From assembly GCF_003957745.1 (NCBI RefSeq), contig NZ_CP020373.1, forward strand, positions 744,001-808,000: 64,000 bases of DNA, written 5' to 3'. The translations under genes and the position numbers were made by a program. The DNA is from Shewanella khirikhana (GTDB taxonomy: Bacteria; Pseudomonadota; Gammaproteobacteria; Enterobacterales; Shewanellaceae). The notes beneath the pieces are model-generated. The model ran no database searches and had not been told where the DNA came from. It saw only the letters and a program-made list of their open reading frames with translations. Of this stretch, positions 1 to 7,067 are shown piece by piece. Numbering within the stretch: the first letter of the stretch is position 1; each line of letters starts with the position of its first letter.

Positions 1-689
1 TTCAGGCTGCCCACATCGCCTTTACCGGTCAGGCGCACACCATAGGTGTCGGTGGAGAAGCGGCTAACGTTCTGGTTATCGATAAGGTAGGCGTAACCCG
101 AGATATCGGCCCAGTTGTTGGCCTTGTAGTTCAGGTTAAGCAGGTGAGTTTCGTTCTTGTGATCTGACTTGCCGGAGGCTTCGCTGAAGATGCGATTTAC
201 ATTGTTGATGTAAGCGTAGAAAGCCGTCAGGTTGGTCACGCCCTTGGTTTGCACCGAGAAGGCATCATAGGTCTGCTCGTTCTGACGGAAGCCTACGCCA
301 CCGACAAAGCGCTGATTGTCCAGCAAAATGCGCTGGCGGCCATACTTGAGCACTGTGTCGCCCGGGGCCTTGTAACCAATAAAGGCCTGGTTGATTTCGG
401 TGTATTCGTAGTCGGCAATCCAGGGCTCTTCATCGGTAGAGCGCACATCATCAACTTCGGCCAGGCCAAAGAAGTTGGACAGATCACCGGTTTGATAGGT
501 CAGGCGGGTGCGCAGGGAGGTTAAATCCTGGGTATCGGAAAGCTGGTCAACTTGCTCAAAACGGGCGCGGAACTGCACATTCACCTTGGCATCTTCAACC
601 AAAGCCTTGCTGACAGGGTCGGCAGCGGCAACGTTGGACAGGCTGAGCAGGGCAGTGGAAACGGCTAGCGCGGCAGTGCTGAATTTCAT
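1..689 (-). CDS. Outer-membrane porin, alginate-export-like family (partial, C-terminus outside window)
   Basis: Reading the minus strand from the ATG at 689 gives an open frame that runs off the window edge without a stop, so only the N-terminal ~229 residues are seen. It starts with a signal peptide (MKFSTAALAVS..., probable cleavage after AAA near residue 23). Alternating beta-strand-like segments follow, with the stretch GRQRILLDNQRFVGGVGFRQ, which is typical of Alginate_exp-type beta-barrel porins of marine gammaproteobacteria. It should sit in the outer membrane as a diffusion channel; the substrate cannot be told. It faces away from the M28 peptidase across a 295-bp gap that must hold its promoter. 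An ATCC-type AGGATGAC sequence just upstream of the ATG can serve as ribosome-binding site. The family call is by motif recognition; another 16-18-strand porin family is possible. Confidence 0.75.
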   Translation of the reverse strand, partial: MKFSTAALAVSTALLSLSNVAAADPVSKALVEDAKVNVQFRARFEQVDQLSDTQDLTSLRTRLTYQTGDLSNFFGLAEVDDVRSTDEEPWIADYEYTEINQAFIGYKAPGDTVLKYGRQRILLDNQRFVGGVGFRQNEQTYDAFSVQTKGVTNLTAFYAYINNVNRIFSEASGKSDHKNETHLLNLNYKANNWADISGYAYLIDNQNVSRFSTDTYGVRLTGKGDVGSL

Positions 690-817
690 GATGTCATCCT
701 CGGGACTTTGATTGTTATCATTTGGGTGTTTCCTGTATGCGCGCATGTTATTGGCATGTTCGTCGCACGGTTTTTGATCTGGCACAAGTTTTCCCTGAAG
801 TCGGGGTTTGTCGGCTA

Positions 818-840
818 AAAGTGTGAATCAGATCAATGGC
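818..840. promoter_or_regulatory. Candidate CRP-like site
   Basis: The gap between the porin and the M28 peptidase contains TGTGA (822-826), six bases, then TCAAT (833-837). This is close to the CRP consensus TGTGA-N6-TCACA, with one good and one weaker half. It could act on the leftward porin gene or the rightward peptidase gene. A single imperfect match; low confidence. Confidence 0.3.
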
Positions 841-984
841 TTATACCTACATTGGCGTACCTCTAAGTGGGTATTTTTGAGCGATGCAATACGCTAACCT
901 CAGCCTCCTCTAAAAACGGCTATGCGCATTGCAATGCGCTGGATGCGCCTTACAATGGCTCAAAAAGCACAATAAGGATCCCCC

Positions 985-2604
985 GTGAAATTTGCCCGCC
1001 CGACTAGTGCGCGTCCGGTTATTGCCAGCGCGATTGCGACCTGCACCTTGCTGTTTAGCCAATTGCCGTTGCAGGCTGCGCCGCTGACTTTCGATGAAAC
1101 CGCATTCCGCGAAGACGTGAAAACCCTTGCCAGCGACGCCTTTGGCGGCCGCGCGCCCCTCTCCGATGGTGAGCAAAAGACCCTCGATTACCTCACCCAG
1201 GCCTTTAAGTCGATGGGCCTGAAAGGGGCGTTCAATGGCGACTACCTGCAGCCGGTGCCCATGGCGAAAATCACCGCCGATCAGAGCATGGTGCTTAAGG
1301 TTGGCGAGCTCAGCTTTGCTTCCGGTGAGGATTTCACCGCCCGTACCCAGAGGGTGGTACCCAAGGTAGAGCTAAGTGGCAGCGACATGGTGTTTGTGGG
1401 TTATGGCATTAATGCCCCTGAATACGGCTGGAATGACTACGCCGGTGTGGATGTGCGCGGTAAAACCGTAGTGCTGCTGGTTAACGACCCGGGCTTTGCT
1501 ACCCAGGACCCCAAGGTCTTCAAAGGTAACGCCATGACCTACTACGGCCGCTGGACCTACAAGTATGAAGAAGCGGCCCGTCAGGGCGCCGAAGCGGTGT
1601 TTATTGTTCACGAAGATGCCCCTGCCGCCTACGGTTGGGGCGTGGTGAAAAACTCCAACACCAATACCAAGTTCACCCTGGTTGATGGCAACAATAACCA
1701 AAGTCAGGTAGGGGTGATGGGCTGGCTGCAATATGCGGCAGCCAAACAAATCCTTGCCGCTTCGGGCCAGGATATTGAAGCACTGAAAGCGGCCGCCAAA
1801 GTGCCGGGCTTTAAAGCCGTGCCTTTGTCGGTGAAGGCCGATTTGACCCTGAATAACCATATCGAGCGCGCCGAGTCTCACAATGTGGCCGCTATACTGC
1901 CCGGCAACAAACAGGCCGATGAAGCTGTGGTCATGCACGCCCATTGGGATCACCTTGGCCAAACCGAGGAAGCGGGCAAAACCGTTATCCTCAATGGCGC
2001 CGTGGATAACGCCACAGGCGTAGCCGGGGTGCTGGCGCTGGCAAGGCACTTTGCCGCGCTGCCACAGACAGACAAACCCGGCCGCAGCATTATTTTCTCG
2101 GCCTTTACCGCCGAAGAAACCGGGTTGATTGGTGCCCAGTATTTTGCTGAAAATCCGCCGCTGCCCACCGCCAAGCTGGTGGCCTTTTTGAACATTGACG
2201 GCATGAATGTGGGCGAGGGCGTGGATTACATACTGCGCTATGGCGAAGGGGTGTCAGAGCTGGAAGCCATGCTCAATGATGCCGCCAAGGCCCAGGGCCG
2301 GCAGGTGAAAGCCGACCCCCGTCCACAAAACGGTTTGATGTTCCGCTCAGACCACTTTGCCCTGGCCCAGCAGGGGGTACCTGGGCTGCTGTTTATGAGC
2401 CTTGGCGATACCGACCCCGATTACATCGCCCACAAGTATCATAAAGGCGCCGACGATTACTCACCCGAGTGGCAGCTCGGCGGCGTGCAGCAGGACCTTA
2501 AGCTGATTGAGCAAATCCTTTCACGCCTCGCCAACGGCACTGAGTGGCCCAAGTGGCTGGAAGAGTCTGATTTTAAAGCCCGCCGCGCCAAAGATGGCCG
2601 CTAA
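985..2604 (+). CDS. Secreted M28-family zinc metallopeptidase with PA-domain insert
   Basis: 539 residues with a signal peptide (about residues 1-31, ending LQAA) for export to the periplasm or outside. The N-terminal half includes a PA-like insert (about residues 120-260) as in many M28 aminopeptidases. The C-terminal catalytic domain shows the co-catalytic zinc set in order: HAHWDHLG (about 318-325), GAVDN (Asp341), AEETG (Glu377 catalytic, Glu378 ligand), NIDG (Asp405), and the late His in SDHF (His457) or YHKGADD (His486). All key residues are present, so the enzyme should be an active aminopeptidase, probably for scavenging peptides. The length fits the PA-containing M28 group. The start has GGATCCCCC upstream, a moderate ribosome-binding site. 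It is monocistronic: a bidirectional terminator follows at 2680-2706. Confidence 0.9.
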   Translation: MKFARPTSARPVIASAIATCTLLFSQLPLQAAPLTFDETAFREDVKTLASDAFGGRAPLSDGEQKTLDYLTQAFKSMGLKGAFNGDYLQPVPMAKITADQSMVLKVGELSFASGEDFTARTQRVVPKVELSGSDMVFVGYGINAPEYGWNDYAGVDVRGKTVVLLVNDPGFATQDPKVFKGNAMTYYGRWTYKYEEAARQGAEAVFIVHEDAPAAYGWGVVKNSNTNTKFTLVDGNNNQSQVGVMGWLQYAAAKQILAASGQDIEALKAAAKVPGFKAVPLSVKADLTLNNHIERAESHNVAAILPGNKQADEAVVMHAHWDHLGQTEEAGKTVILNGAVDNATGVAGVLALARHFAALPQTDKPGRSIIFSAFTAEETGLIGAQYFAENPPLPTAKLVAFLNIDGMNVGEGVDYILRYGEGVSELEAMLNDAAKAQGRQVKADPRPQNGLMFRSDHFALAQQGVPGLLFMSLGDTDPDYIAHKYHKGADDYSPEWQLGGVQQDLKLIEQILSRLANGTEWPKWLEESDFKARRAKDGR

Positions 2605-2679
2605 GCACAATATTTGATGCAGTGAGTTAATTCCGCTGTATCAGAGAGTTGAACAGAACTTTGGTTCAGGACAGCTGTT

Positions 2680-2706
2680 AAAAGCCCACCATAGCGGGCT
2701 TTTTTC
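2680..2706. terminator. Bidirectional rho-independent terminator
   Basis: Stem AAAAGCCC (2680-2687) pairs with GGGCTTTT (2696-2703), followed by more T. It lies between the converging M28 peptidase and GNAT genes and has A/T tracts on both sides, so it can serve both. Confidence 0.8.
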
Positions 2707-2716
2707 TTACTGGGAT

Positions 2717-3172
2717 TTACAGCGCCTTGGTCATAAACAGGCTGTGGGGGTCTTCGCGGTAATGGCCGAAGGGGGCACAGACCTCGAAGCCGTGGGCCAG
2801 ATACAGCCGCTGGGCGGGCAGGAAGTAATCGGCGGTGCCGGTTTCCAGATACAGGCGCTTAAAGCCGAGGCGTCGGCTCTCCTGTTCCAGATGCATCAGC
2901 ATGGCGTGGCCAAAGCCGCGGCCGCGCAGGGCTCTGGTGGCGCGCATCGACTTGATTTCGCCGCTGTGAAAATCAACCTGTTTGACGGCGCCACAGGCGG
3001 CGAGGATGTCACCCTGCCACAGGGTATAAAAACGGATATCACCTTGCTTGAGCCTGGCCAGATCCAGCGCATGGACGCTGTCCGCGGGGGAGTTGTCGTA
3101 CATGTCTTCCAGATGTTCGTGCAGCAATCTGGCAACGGCCGGGTGGCTTAAATCGTCAAGCTTGATATTCAT
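2717..3172 (-). CDS. GNAT family N-acetyltransferase
   Basis: 151 residues from the ATG at 3172 (MNIKLDD...), preceded by GGAG about nine bases upstream. A longer in-frame reading to 3319 exists but has no family support before this Met. The acetyl-CoA-binding motif A region is seen as RATRALRGRGFGHAMLMHLE (about residues 78-97), followed by LGFKRLYLETG and the C-terminal RLYLAHGFEVCAPFGHY block of the GNAT fold. The substrate is unknown; the C-terminal 'GFE.C.PFG.Y' pattern is that of small-molecule or amino-acid acetyltransferases. It converges on the M28 gene with a shared terminator. The upstream gap to the tautomerase (3173-3427) holds nothing recognisable. Confidence 0.88.
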   Translation of the reverse strand: MNIKLDDLSHPAVARLLHEHLEDMYDNSPADSVHALDLARLKQGDIRFYTLWQGDILAACGAVKQVDFHSGEIKSMRATRALRGRGFGHAMLMHLEQESRRLGFKRLYLETGTADYFLPAQRLYLAHGFEVCAPFGHYREDPHSLFMTKAL

Positions 3173-3427
3173 CCCTAATACTCCATAAGTAGTGACATCA
3201 ATATGGGCAAAGCAAAGGCCATGCCTGAATTCAGGATATTGATAGTTAAAGAGTTTTAGGTGTAACCCAGCACCATGAAGCACCTCGATTGGGAGCGGTG
3301 CACCTTTTCGGTGCAGCATCCTTCCAACTTTGAGCGTGCTGAATTAGCTGATAAAAACGCCGGGCAGTCGATTAAGCGGCCTGGAATGCCACTGTTGCGT
3401 CTGCCCGGCAGGGGAGAGAAGTGTTGA

Positions 3428-3634
3428 TCAGCCTTGCTGACTTTGACGGAAGGCTGCCACCGGCAGGCCGCCTATGCCCCAGTTGTCCAGTTCCACTTCG
3501 TCAATTACCACCATGGTGGTGGCCGGAGACTTTTGCAGCACCTGCACCAACAGCTCGGTTACGCCACTGATAAGCGCCGCTTTTTGCTCGGCGGTTACCC
3601 CTTCACGGGTCACCTTAATATTCACGTAGGGCAT
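3428..3634 (-). CDS. 4-oxalocrotonate tautomerase-family enzyme
   Basis: 68 residues beginning MPYVNIKVTREG. After removal of Met, Pro1 would be the catalytic base of the tautomerase superfamily, so the start at 3634 is preferred over an upstream in-frame start at 3655. The length (about 60-70 residues) and the 'P-x-[IV]-x-[IV]-x' N-terminus fit the small 4-OT subfamily, which works as an oligomer. It is last in a three-gene minus-strand operon (GST, NTF2-like, tautomerase) with a 1-bp gap to the gene before it. Together with a GST this suggests detoxification or degradation of unsaturated or aromatic compounds; that is inference. Confidence 0.88.
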   Translation of the reverse strand: MPYVNIKVTREGVTAEQKAALISGVTELLVQVLQKSPATTMVVIDEVELDNWGIGGLPVAAFRQSQQG

Positions 3635-3635
3635 G

Positions 3636-4016
3636 TTAGCTGTCCTTTTTCTCAATGATTTGAAACACCTTGGCGATGATCTGCCAGCGGTCGTTTACCC
3701 GTACCAGGGTCAGAAAATCCACAAATTGGCGGGACCCTATGGCGCAGCGCACCCGGGCGAAGGCCGTGTTGTCACCGGCAAATTCAATGGAATCGATAAC
3801 ATCCTGACGCGGCTCCCGGCGGCTTGCCGGTGACTGCCGGGTGGCAATTACCTCGCGGTAAGTGGGCATATCCCGCTGCAGAAACGGCGTTTCATCGGCG
3901 CTGGCGTAAAGGGCATCGGGGTGAAACACGGTATCGAACAGGCGCAAATCGCAGTGATACAACAGCTCAAAATAGTCTGATAACAGTGTCTGCACTTCGT
4001 CAAAAGGGCTTGGCAT
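3636..4016 (-). CDS. NTF2-like (putative lumazine-binding / SnoaL-type) protein
   Basis: 126 residues. The pattern 'LLSDYFELLYHCDLRLFDTVFHPDA' near the N-terminus, then a curved sheet ending 'FVDFLTLVRVNDRWQIIAKVFQ', is typical of NTF2-like proteins annotated as putative lumazine-binding. These are small alpha+beta cones acting as isomerases, dehydratases or binding proteins. No catalytic residue can be assigned. Its ATG overlaps the GST stop by one base (TGATG) and its stop is one base from the tautomerase start, so the three genes are translationally coupled. The likely regulator is the divergent HxlR protein. Confidence 0.8.
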   Translation of the reverse strand: MPSPFDEVQTLLSDYFELLYHCDLRLFDTVFHPDALYASADETPFLQRDMPTYREVIATRQSPASRREPRQDVIDSIEFAGDNTAFARVRCAIGSRQFVDFLTLVRVNDRWQIIAKVFQIIEKKDS

Positions 4017-4720
4017 CAGGCTGGTTCCTCTTGGTTCTGGGGCTGGTTCTGGCTGGCACTGTTTGCGGCCGCAGCCTCAGTCTGTTTTTCCGGCAGCAGG
4101 CCTTCCTGCTGCATGGCCAGTATTGCATTGGGTCTGGCGCCGATTTTTTGCCACAGGGCAAAGGCTGCGGGCCAGTCTGCGAGGGAGACTCCAATAAACT
4201 GGCACCAGTTCAGAATGACAAAGGCGTAGATATCGGCCACGCTGAGACGGTCGCCAAGCAGGTAATCCCCAGAGCGGCTCAGTTTTTTCTCAAACAATGA
4301 CAAACGCTTACGCAGCTTGGCTTCGGCCTCTTTGCGCGCCGCAGGGCTAAGCTCAACGCCGCTGAAAAAGGGGCTGAAGGCCTTGTGCAGCTCCGATGAC
4401 AGAAAGCCAAGCCATTCCCTGAGCCTGGTGCGCTCAAGGCTTGCCACAGGCGGCGCCAGTTGGATGGGGGCAGTCTTACCAAGCGCAGCGGGCAAATCGG
4501 CCAGAAACTCAAGGATGGCGGCGTTTTCGGTGATCACTTCACCGCTGGCAAGCGCCAGCGCAGGCACATAGCCGCCGGGGTTGATGTCGCGAAATCGCTG
4601 CCCGGTCTGGGTAACGCCCCTGGCGGTATCCACCTGTTCCAGGGTGTAGGCGAGACCGAGTTCGTTGAGCACAATGTGAGACGCCATGGAGCAGGCGCCG
4701 GGTTTGAAATACAGCTTCAT
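4016..4720 (-). CDS. Glutathione S-transferase
   Basis: 234 residues from the ATG at 4720 (MKLYFKPGACSMASHIVL). AAAGGA lies about 10 bases upstream; a TTG two codons earlier is possible. The N-terminal thioredoxin-like domain carries the beta-class 'GACS' segment with the conserved Cys/Ser (Cys10, Ser11) and the cis-Pro region 'INPGGYVPALAL'. The acidic 'ITENAAILEFLADL' that binds the gamma-glutamyl group follows. The C-terminal helical domain includes 'LLGDRLSVADIYAFVILNWCQF', the GST N-capping box motif. The C-terminus ends in a Gln/Asn/Ala-rich tail that is probably disordered. First gene of the GST/NTF2-like/tautomerase operon, cytosolic, with an expected conjugation or redox role. Confidence 0.92.
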   Translation of the reverse strand: MKLYFKPGACSMASHIVLNELGLAYTLEQVDTARGVTQTGQRFRDINPGGYVPALALASGEVITENAAILEFLADLPAALGKTAPIQLAPPVASLERTRLREWLGFLSSELHKAFSPFFSGVELSPAARKEAEAKLRKRLSLFEKKLSRSGDYLLGDRLSVADIYAFVILNWCQFIGVSLADWPAAFALWQKIGARPNAILAMQQEGLLPEKQTEAAAANSASQNQPQNQEEPA

Positions 4721-4780
4721 ATGCAATTAATCCTTTAAGGCAGTTTGAGTGCTCTCTGATAATATCCATCAGAAAGTAGA

Positions 4781-4842
4781 TTACTAGAAGTAACCTTGTT
4801 TTGCGGGTAGAATCGGGTTACCCCGAAGAAACCTGGTTACTT
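4781..4842. promoter_or_regulatory. Candidate HxlR operator: TTACT/AGTAA dyads
   Basis: The 124-bp gap between the divergent GST operon and the HxlR gene contains TTACT-AGA-AGTAA (4781-4793). It also holds a wider inverted pair AAGTAACC (4788-4795) / GGTTACTT (4835-4842), with GGTTACC between them. HxlR-family repressors bind short dyads of this size between divergent genes, so these are the obvious candidate autoregulatory operators. Binding itself is inferred. Confidence 0.55.
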
Positions 4843-4844
4843 GT

Positions 4845-5207
4845 ATGTCTTTGAAAGTGCGTTTGAATAAAAGCCCATCCCCCCCGGCGCCCTGCATGCT
4901 TACCGAGTGTATGGCGGTGATTTCCGGCGCCTGGGCGCCCAATGTGATCTGGTGTTTGCGGATGGGCCCGAGGCGCTTTAATGAGCTCAGAGTGGATATT
5001 CCGCCGGTGTCGGCCAAGGTGCTGTCGGCGCGTCTGACCGAGCTTACCGAGCGCGGCGTGGTCAGCCGTCATGTGCGGGATACCTCGCCGCCGTCGGTGG
5101 AATATGAGCTTACCGAGCTTGGTCGGGAGCTGATCCCGGCGCTGGATGCCATTGTCGAGGTGGGCCACAAACTCAAGACCAAGGGCTATCTGGTGCAGCA
5201 AAGCTGA
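4845..5207 (+). CDS. HxlR-family winged-helix transcriptional regulator
   Basis: 120 residues. It shows the HxlR order: an N-terminal Cys ('PCMLTECMAVISGAW', Cys17 and Cys22), the 'GAWAPNVIWCLRMGPRRFNELR' segment, recognition helix 'PPVSAKVLSARLTELTERGVVSRHV', then the wing 'SPPSVEYELTELGREL' and a C-terminal dimer helix. HxlR proteins often sense electrophiles or oxidants through the N-terminal Cys. It is divergent from a GST/tautomerase operon, so it most likely represses that operon and itself through the dyads at 4781-4842. The ribosome-binding site is weak (GAAGAAAC) and overlaps the operator region. The downstream 5208-5423 gap shows no gene. Confidence 0.88.
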   Translation: MSLKVRLNKSPSPPAPCMLTECMAVISGAWAPNVIWCLRMGPRRFNELRVDIPPVSAKVLSARLTELTERGVVSRHVRDTSPPSVEYELTELGRELIPALDAIVEVGHKLKTKGYLVQQS

Positions 5208-5423
5208 GGCGTTGCCTGTAAGACGCAGGTCAAGACTCACAACAAGCTTCAGGCCATACTTTATTCAAGCCCCAGCCGAAACTGTGCGGGAAGCTTGCGC
5301 TACCCCTCGAGCTGTGCCCTGGCGGTCTCCGGCTTGGGGTCAGAAATGACCCAAAACCCGGTTTTTGTTCCCGCCGCTCGATTCGGTTAATTTTTGGCTG
5401 AGATGTCAAAGCAGGAGCCGACC

Positions 5424-6029
5424 GTGAGCAGACGATTTTTTGTATTAAGGCACGGGGAAACCCATTTTAACGTTGAGCAGAAATTGCAGGGCCACTGCAA
5501 CTCGCCACTGACGCCAAAGGGGCGCGCCCAGGCCCGGGCGGTGGGCACGGCGCTGAAAGCCTATCTGGGGCCAGAGTTTCATTTTTACGCCAGTTCCCTC
5601 GGCCGCGCGGTGCAGACCGCCGAGATTGTGCGCGCCGCCCTTGGCTGCGCCGATACGCCCATCATCAAAGAGCCGCGGCTGATGGAGTTTTCTCTGGGGC
5701 TGTGGGAGCAAAGAACCGTACCCAGTATCAAGAGTCAGCACCCCGAGCTTGCCGGGGCAGGCGACTGGTATTTGCATGCTCCCGAGGCCGAAAGCTTTGA
5801 TGAGGTGAGGAGTCGGCTTGCAAGCTGGCTGGCGCAGCTGCCGCCACAGGGCGACATAGTGGTGGTCAGCCACGCCCTGACCGGCATAGCGCTGCGGGGC
5901 ATGCTGCTGGATTTAAGCTACGAAGACTGCTGGCGTCAGGATCTGCCCCAGGATGCGTTTTTTATCATTGCAGAGGGTAAGGTGACCCGCATCGACTGCA
6001 CTGTTGATGTGGAGCTGGGTGTGGCCTGA
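5424..6029 (+). CDS. Histidine phosphatase family protein (phosphoglycerate mutase-like)
   Basis: 201 residues from GTG 5424, chosen because AGGAG (5413-5417) lies six bases upstream and the product starts MSRRFFVLRHGET. An ATG at 5403 and a TTG at 5394 are in frame but lack a ribosome-binding site. The RHGE signature with the phospho-acceptor His is at residues 9-12 and the second catalytic His is in 'VVVSHALTG'. 'SSLGRAVQTAEI' supplies the conserved Arg, and 'LMEFSLGLWE' the acidic proton donor region (the usual 'E...G.WEG' block). Members hydrolyse sugar phosphates, nucleotides or cobalamin intermediates; the substrate cannot be assigned. Flanked by a bidirectional terminator at 6157-6190. 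Confidence 0.9.
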   Translation: MSRRFFVLRHGETHFNVEQKLQGHCNSPLTPKGRAQARAVGTALKAYLGPEFHFYASSLGRAVQTAEIVRAALGCADTPIIKEPRLMEFSLGLWEQRTVPSIKSQHPELAGAGDWYLHAPEAESFDEVRSRLASWLAQLPPQGDIVVVSHALTGIALRGMLLDLSYEDCWRQDLPQDAFFIIAEGKVTRIDCTVDVELGVA

Positions 6030-6156
6030 GCTAAAAGCCCTCAGCGGATGAATAAGCGCCCTCAGCCATGAGTCGCACGCCCTGGAGCTATTTGCCGCAA
6101 CTACACAGCACATCTGACAGCGCATCAGGCTGGTTAATCGGCTGAGGTAAAAATGT

Positions 6157-6192
6157 AATGCCTTGTTTATAAATGATTAAACAAGGCATTTA
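6157..6192. terminator. Rho-independent terminator
   Basis: Perfect 13-bp stem AATGCCTTGTTTA (6157-6169) / TAAACAAGGCATT (6178-6190) followed by TATT. It ends the phosphatase transcript, and sits upstream of the YfaZ-like gene. Confidence 0.75.
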
Positions 6193-6286
6193 TTCATCTT
6201 TCGTTAAGGATGTTGCCGCCACACTTGGGCCAAAACACCCACCGCAGCCGTTGCGGCGGGTATTTCCCAAGGCAAAGGAGACATCC

Positions 6287-6844
6287 ATGACCTTTAAACG
6301 CACTTTTTCAATCGCCGCTGCCCCGTTCCTGTTGGGCCTTGGCGCCGTGTCTGCCTCCGCCAGTGGCGCCGATGTGTCGCTGGGGCTGAACGATGAGCGC
6401 GCCTCCGTGGCTCTTGGCGCCCATATCAACCCGCACACCAGGCTGGAAGGCGAGTATCTGTACGTGGACAGCGGCAATCATCTGCTGCAGGGCGCCATGC
6501 TGTTTACCCACAACGCCGGGCCGCACCAGTTTGAATTTGGCCCCATGGCCTCCCGCGTGTGGATGGATAACAGCCCCAATGGCAGCATGGTGTCGCTGGG
6601 CGGCAAGTATCAGCTGGCCCTGGGTAATGGCCTGGCGCTGAAGGCATCCGGTTTTATCAGCCCTTCGGTGCTGAGTTTTTCCGGTGTCGATGGCCACTAT
6701 CAGTGGAGCACGGCCGTGGGTTACGAGCTGAACCCGAACCTTGGCTTTGAAGCCGGCTATCGGCAAATCCATATTCAGTACGATGACCACAGAAACCGCG
6801 ACCTCGAAGACGGCTTTTATGTGGGAGCCAACTTCCGCTTTTAG
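6287..6844 (+). CDS. YfaZ-family outer-membrane protein
   Basis: 185 residues from the ATG at 6287 with a strong AAAGGAG seven bases upstream; a longer frame from 6173 is ignored. Signal peptide MTFKRTFSIAAAPFLLGLGAVSASA. The mature part is a run of amphipathic strands with many Gly and aromatic residues. It ends 'DGFYVGANFRF', the terminal aromatic (Phe) signature of an outer-membrane beta-barrel recognised by Bam. The pattern 'HINPHTRLEGEYLYVDSGNHLLQGAMLF' fits the YfaZ family, whose function is not known. Monocistronic between terminators at 6157-6192 and 6866-6899. Confidence 0.82.
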   Translation: MTFKRTFSIAAAPFLLGLGAVSASASGADVSLGLNDERASVALGAHINPHTRLEGEYLYVDSGNHLLQGAMLFTHNAGPHQFEFGPMASRVWMDNSPNGSMVSLGGKYQLALGNGLALKASGFISPSVLSFSGVDGHYQWSTAVGYELNPNLGFEAGYRQIHIQYDDHRNRDLEDGFYVGANFRF

Positions 6845-6865
6845 TCGATTAATCAGTTCGTTAAT

Positions 6866-6899
6866 AAAAAACGCCGCGGGTTTTGCCTGCGGCGTTTTT
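6866..6899. terminator. Rho-independent terminator
   Basis: AACGCCGC / GCGGCGTT stem around a GGGTTTTGCCT centre, with A-tract before and TTTTTG after. It follows the YfaZ-like gene and could also serve leftward transcripts. Confidence 0.85.
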
Positions 6900-6919
6900 G
6901 TTTTGAGCTTAGCGCTTTT

Positions 6920-7017
6920 GGTAAACAGGCAGCGGTAGATAAGCAGCGGTAAACAGGCTGCGGTGAACAGGCAGCGGCGAACAGGCTGTCGCTAACAGGC
7001 CTTGGCTGACAAACAGT
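6920..7017. repeat. Degenerate 14-bp tandem repeat, 7 units
   Basis: Seven consecutive 14-bp units related to GGTAAACAGGCAGC (6920-6933), with substitutions but no indels, fill the space between the YfaZ terminator and the GH97 gene. No gene is encoded here. Probably replication slippage; function unknown. Confidence 0.8.
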
Positions 7018-7021
7018 CGCT

Positions 7022-7059
7022 TAAAGACATCGACTCAGTGTAAAGACATCGATTCAGCG
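7022..7059. repeat. 19-bp direct repeat, two copies
   Basis: Units TAAAGACATCGACTCAGTG (7022-7040) and 7041-7059 differ at three positions. They abut the 14-bp repeat and the 3' end of the GH97 gene. Confidence 0.8.
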
Positions 7060-7067
7060 CAAATGGC

